In this document: piece after piece, positions 5,919 to 6,196 of the stretch
Position numbering within the stretch: the stretch's first letter is position 1
Layout of the letters: each line of letters opens with the position of its first letter
From: Candidatus Cloacimonas sp. 4484_275
Lineage (GTDB): Bacteria > Cloacimonadota > Cloacimonadia > Cloacimonadales > TCS61
Direction: 5' to 3'
Assembly (NCBI GenBank): GCA_002085205.1
Contig: NATF01000108.1
Span: forward strand, 1 to 6,196
Length of the DNA: 6,196 bases
Program-made: the position numbers and the translations under genes
The notes under the pieces: model-generated
Databases searched by the model: none
The model's input: only the letters and a program-made list of their open reading frames with translations
What the model was told of the DNA's origin: nothing

Positions 5919-6196
5919 GAAGTCGAGGAGGCGGCTCCTCCCTCAGGTGGAGGACAATTGTAATGATAGAAACGCCATCCCTTATCTATGCGTCCGTGTT
6001 CCGTCTCAATAACTCCGGTGAGCTCCGTATATGGATTACCATCGCTATCCGTGCCGCCGTCAATCGGATCACCGAGTGTGCAATAAAACTGCACTTTCAC
6101 ATTGTCCAATCTGTTGTTTTGCCCGTCAACCACCGTAACTCTTGCCAGAGCCTCAATATAAGCGGGAGGATTTTGGTCATCTATCCAAACAATATT
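5816..6196 (-). CDS. Ig-like (bacterial Big-type) domain protein, partial, no 5' end
   Basis: The frame is open from the window edge, reading NIVWIDDQNPPAYIEALARV and onward, so the protein begins outside the window; the GTG at 6133 is internal. The order of features resembles a Big_1/invasin-like Ig repeat: a strand ARVTVVDGQNNRLDNVKVQF, a TDSDGNPYTE turn, a Pro/Gly/Ser/Cys-rich loop (NCPPPEGGAASSTSC) and a closing strand HILGTQVTGTTDFLLFRY. Such domains usually stack in secreted or surface adhesion proteins. Three cysteines may matter for an extracellular fold. Native sequence seems to end about FRYP (near 5850); the last residues (TGGRFSMEK) and the TAG stop at 5818-5816 come from the join with pilB. 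The segment looks more GC-rich than the rest. The family call is moderate; the function is unknown. Confidence 0.6.
   Translation of the reverse strand, partial: NIVWIDDQNPPAYIEALARVTVVDGQNNRLDNVKVQFYCTLGDPIDGGTDSDGNPYTELTGVIETEHGRIDKGWRFYHYNCPPPEGGAASSTSCTMTAHILGTQVTGTTDFLLFRYPTGGRFSMEK

Noticed and set aside
5925..5940. GAGGAG/CTCCTC inverted repeat as a regulatory site
   Set aside because: It is short and lies within the Gly-Ala-Ser loop codons of the Ig-like gene, so codon composition explains it.
6131..6133. GTG at 6133 as start of the Ig-like protein
   Set aside because: The frame is open upstream to the window edge and the residues there (IEALARVTV) continue the Ig-like fold.

Overview
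All recognisable genes lie on the minus strand, so the window reads from high to low coordinates. The DNA is AT-rich, with Lys/Ile/Phe/Asn-rich proteins, tight gene spacing, a type IV pilus / type II secretion core and a B12-binding radical SAM protein ending in a DUF4080-like region. This suggests a low-GC, probably anaerobic, uncultured Gram-negative-type bacterium. Cloacimonadota or a neighbouring candidate phylum is a guess from general resemblance, not something the sequence proves.

Layout in transcription order: (1) 6196-5816, the C-terminal part of an extracellular Ig-like-repeat protein with its 5' end outside the window. (2) 5918-4319, the PilB/GspE assembly ATPase, in two frames. 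(3) 4308-3311, the PilC/GspF inner-membrane platform protein, in two frames. (4) A hairpin with a U-tract at 3252-3294. (5) 3251-2466, an intact PilD/GspO prepilin peptidase. (6) A 115-bp gap with no convincing gene. (7) 2350-1786, a LicC-like sugar/choline-phosphate nucleotidyltransferase, in two frames. (8) 1782-106, an intact radical SAM protein carrying an exact 39-bp tandem duplication. (9) A strong terminator at 72-103. (10) 50-1, the first 16 codons of another gene behind a strong Shine-Dalgarno.

Functionally, PilD would cleave and methylate prepilin/pseudopilin leaders, PilC would anchor the fibre base, and PilB would power assembly. The Ig-like protein may be a surface or secreted product, but its link to the machine is only positional. 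The nucleotidyltransferase and radical SAM genes form a second, tightly coupled pair.

The most notable observation is a recurring damage pattern. Three genes (pilB, pilC, nucleotidyltransferase) switch frame exactly where tens of conserved residues are missing, and the Ig-like gene runs into pilB with pilB's start absent. These are gaps of roughly 100-250 bp, judged from family lengths, not one-base slips, and their flanks look undamaged. With the 39-bp duplication this makes five structural anomalies in about 6 kb. The plainest explanation is mis-assembly or a chimeric consensus; very recent deletions in a real genome are the alternative. I see no convincing new biological system.
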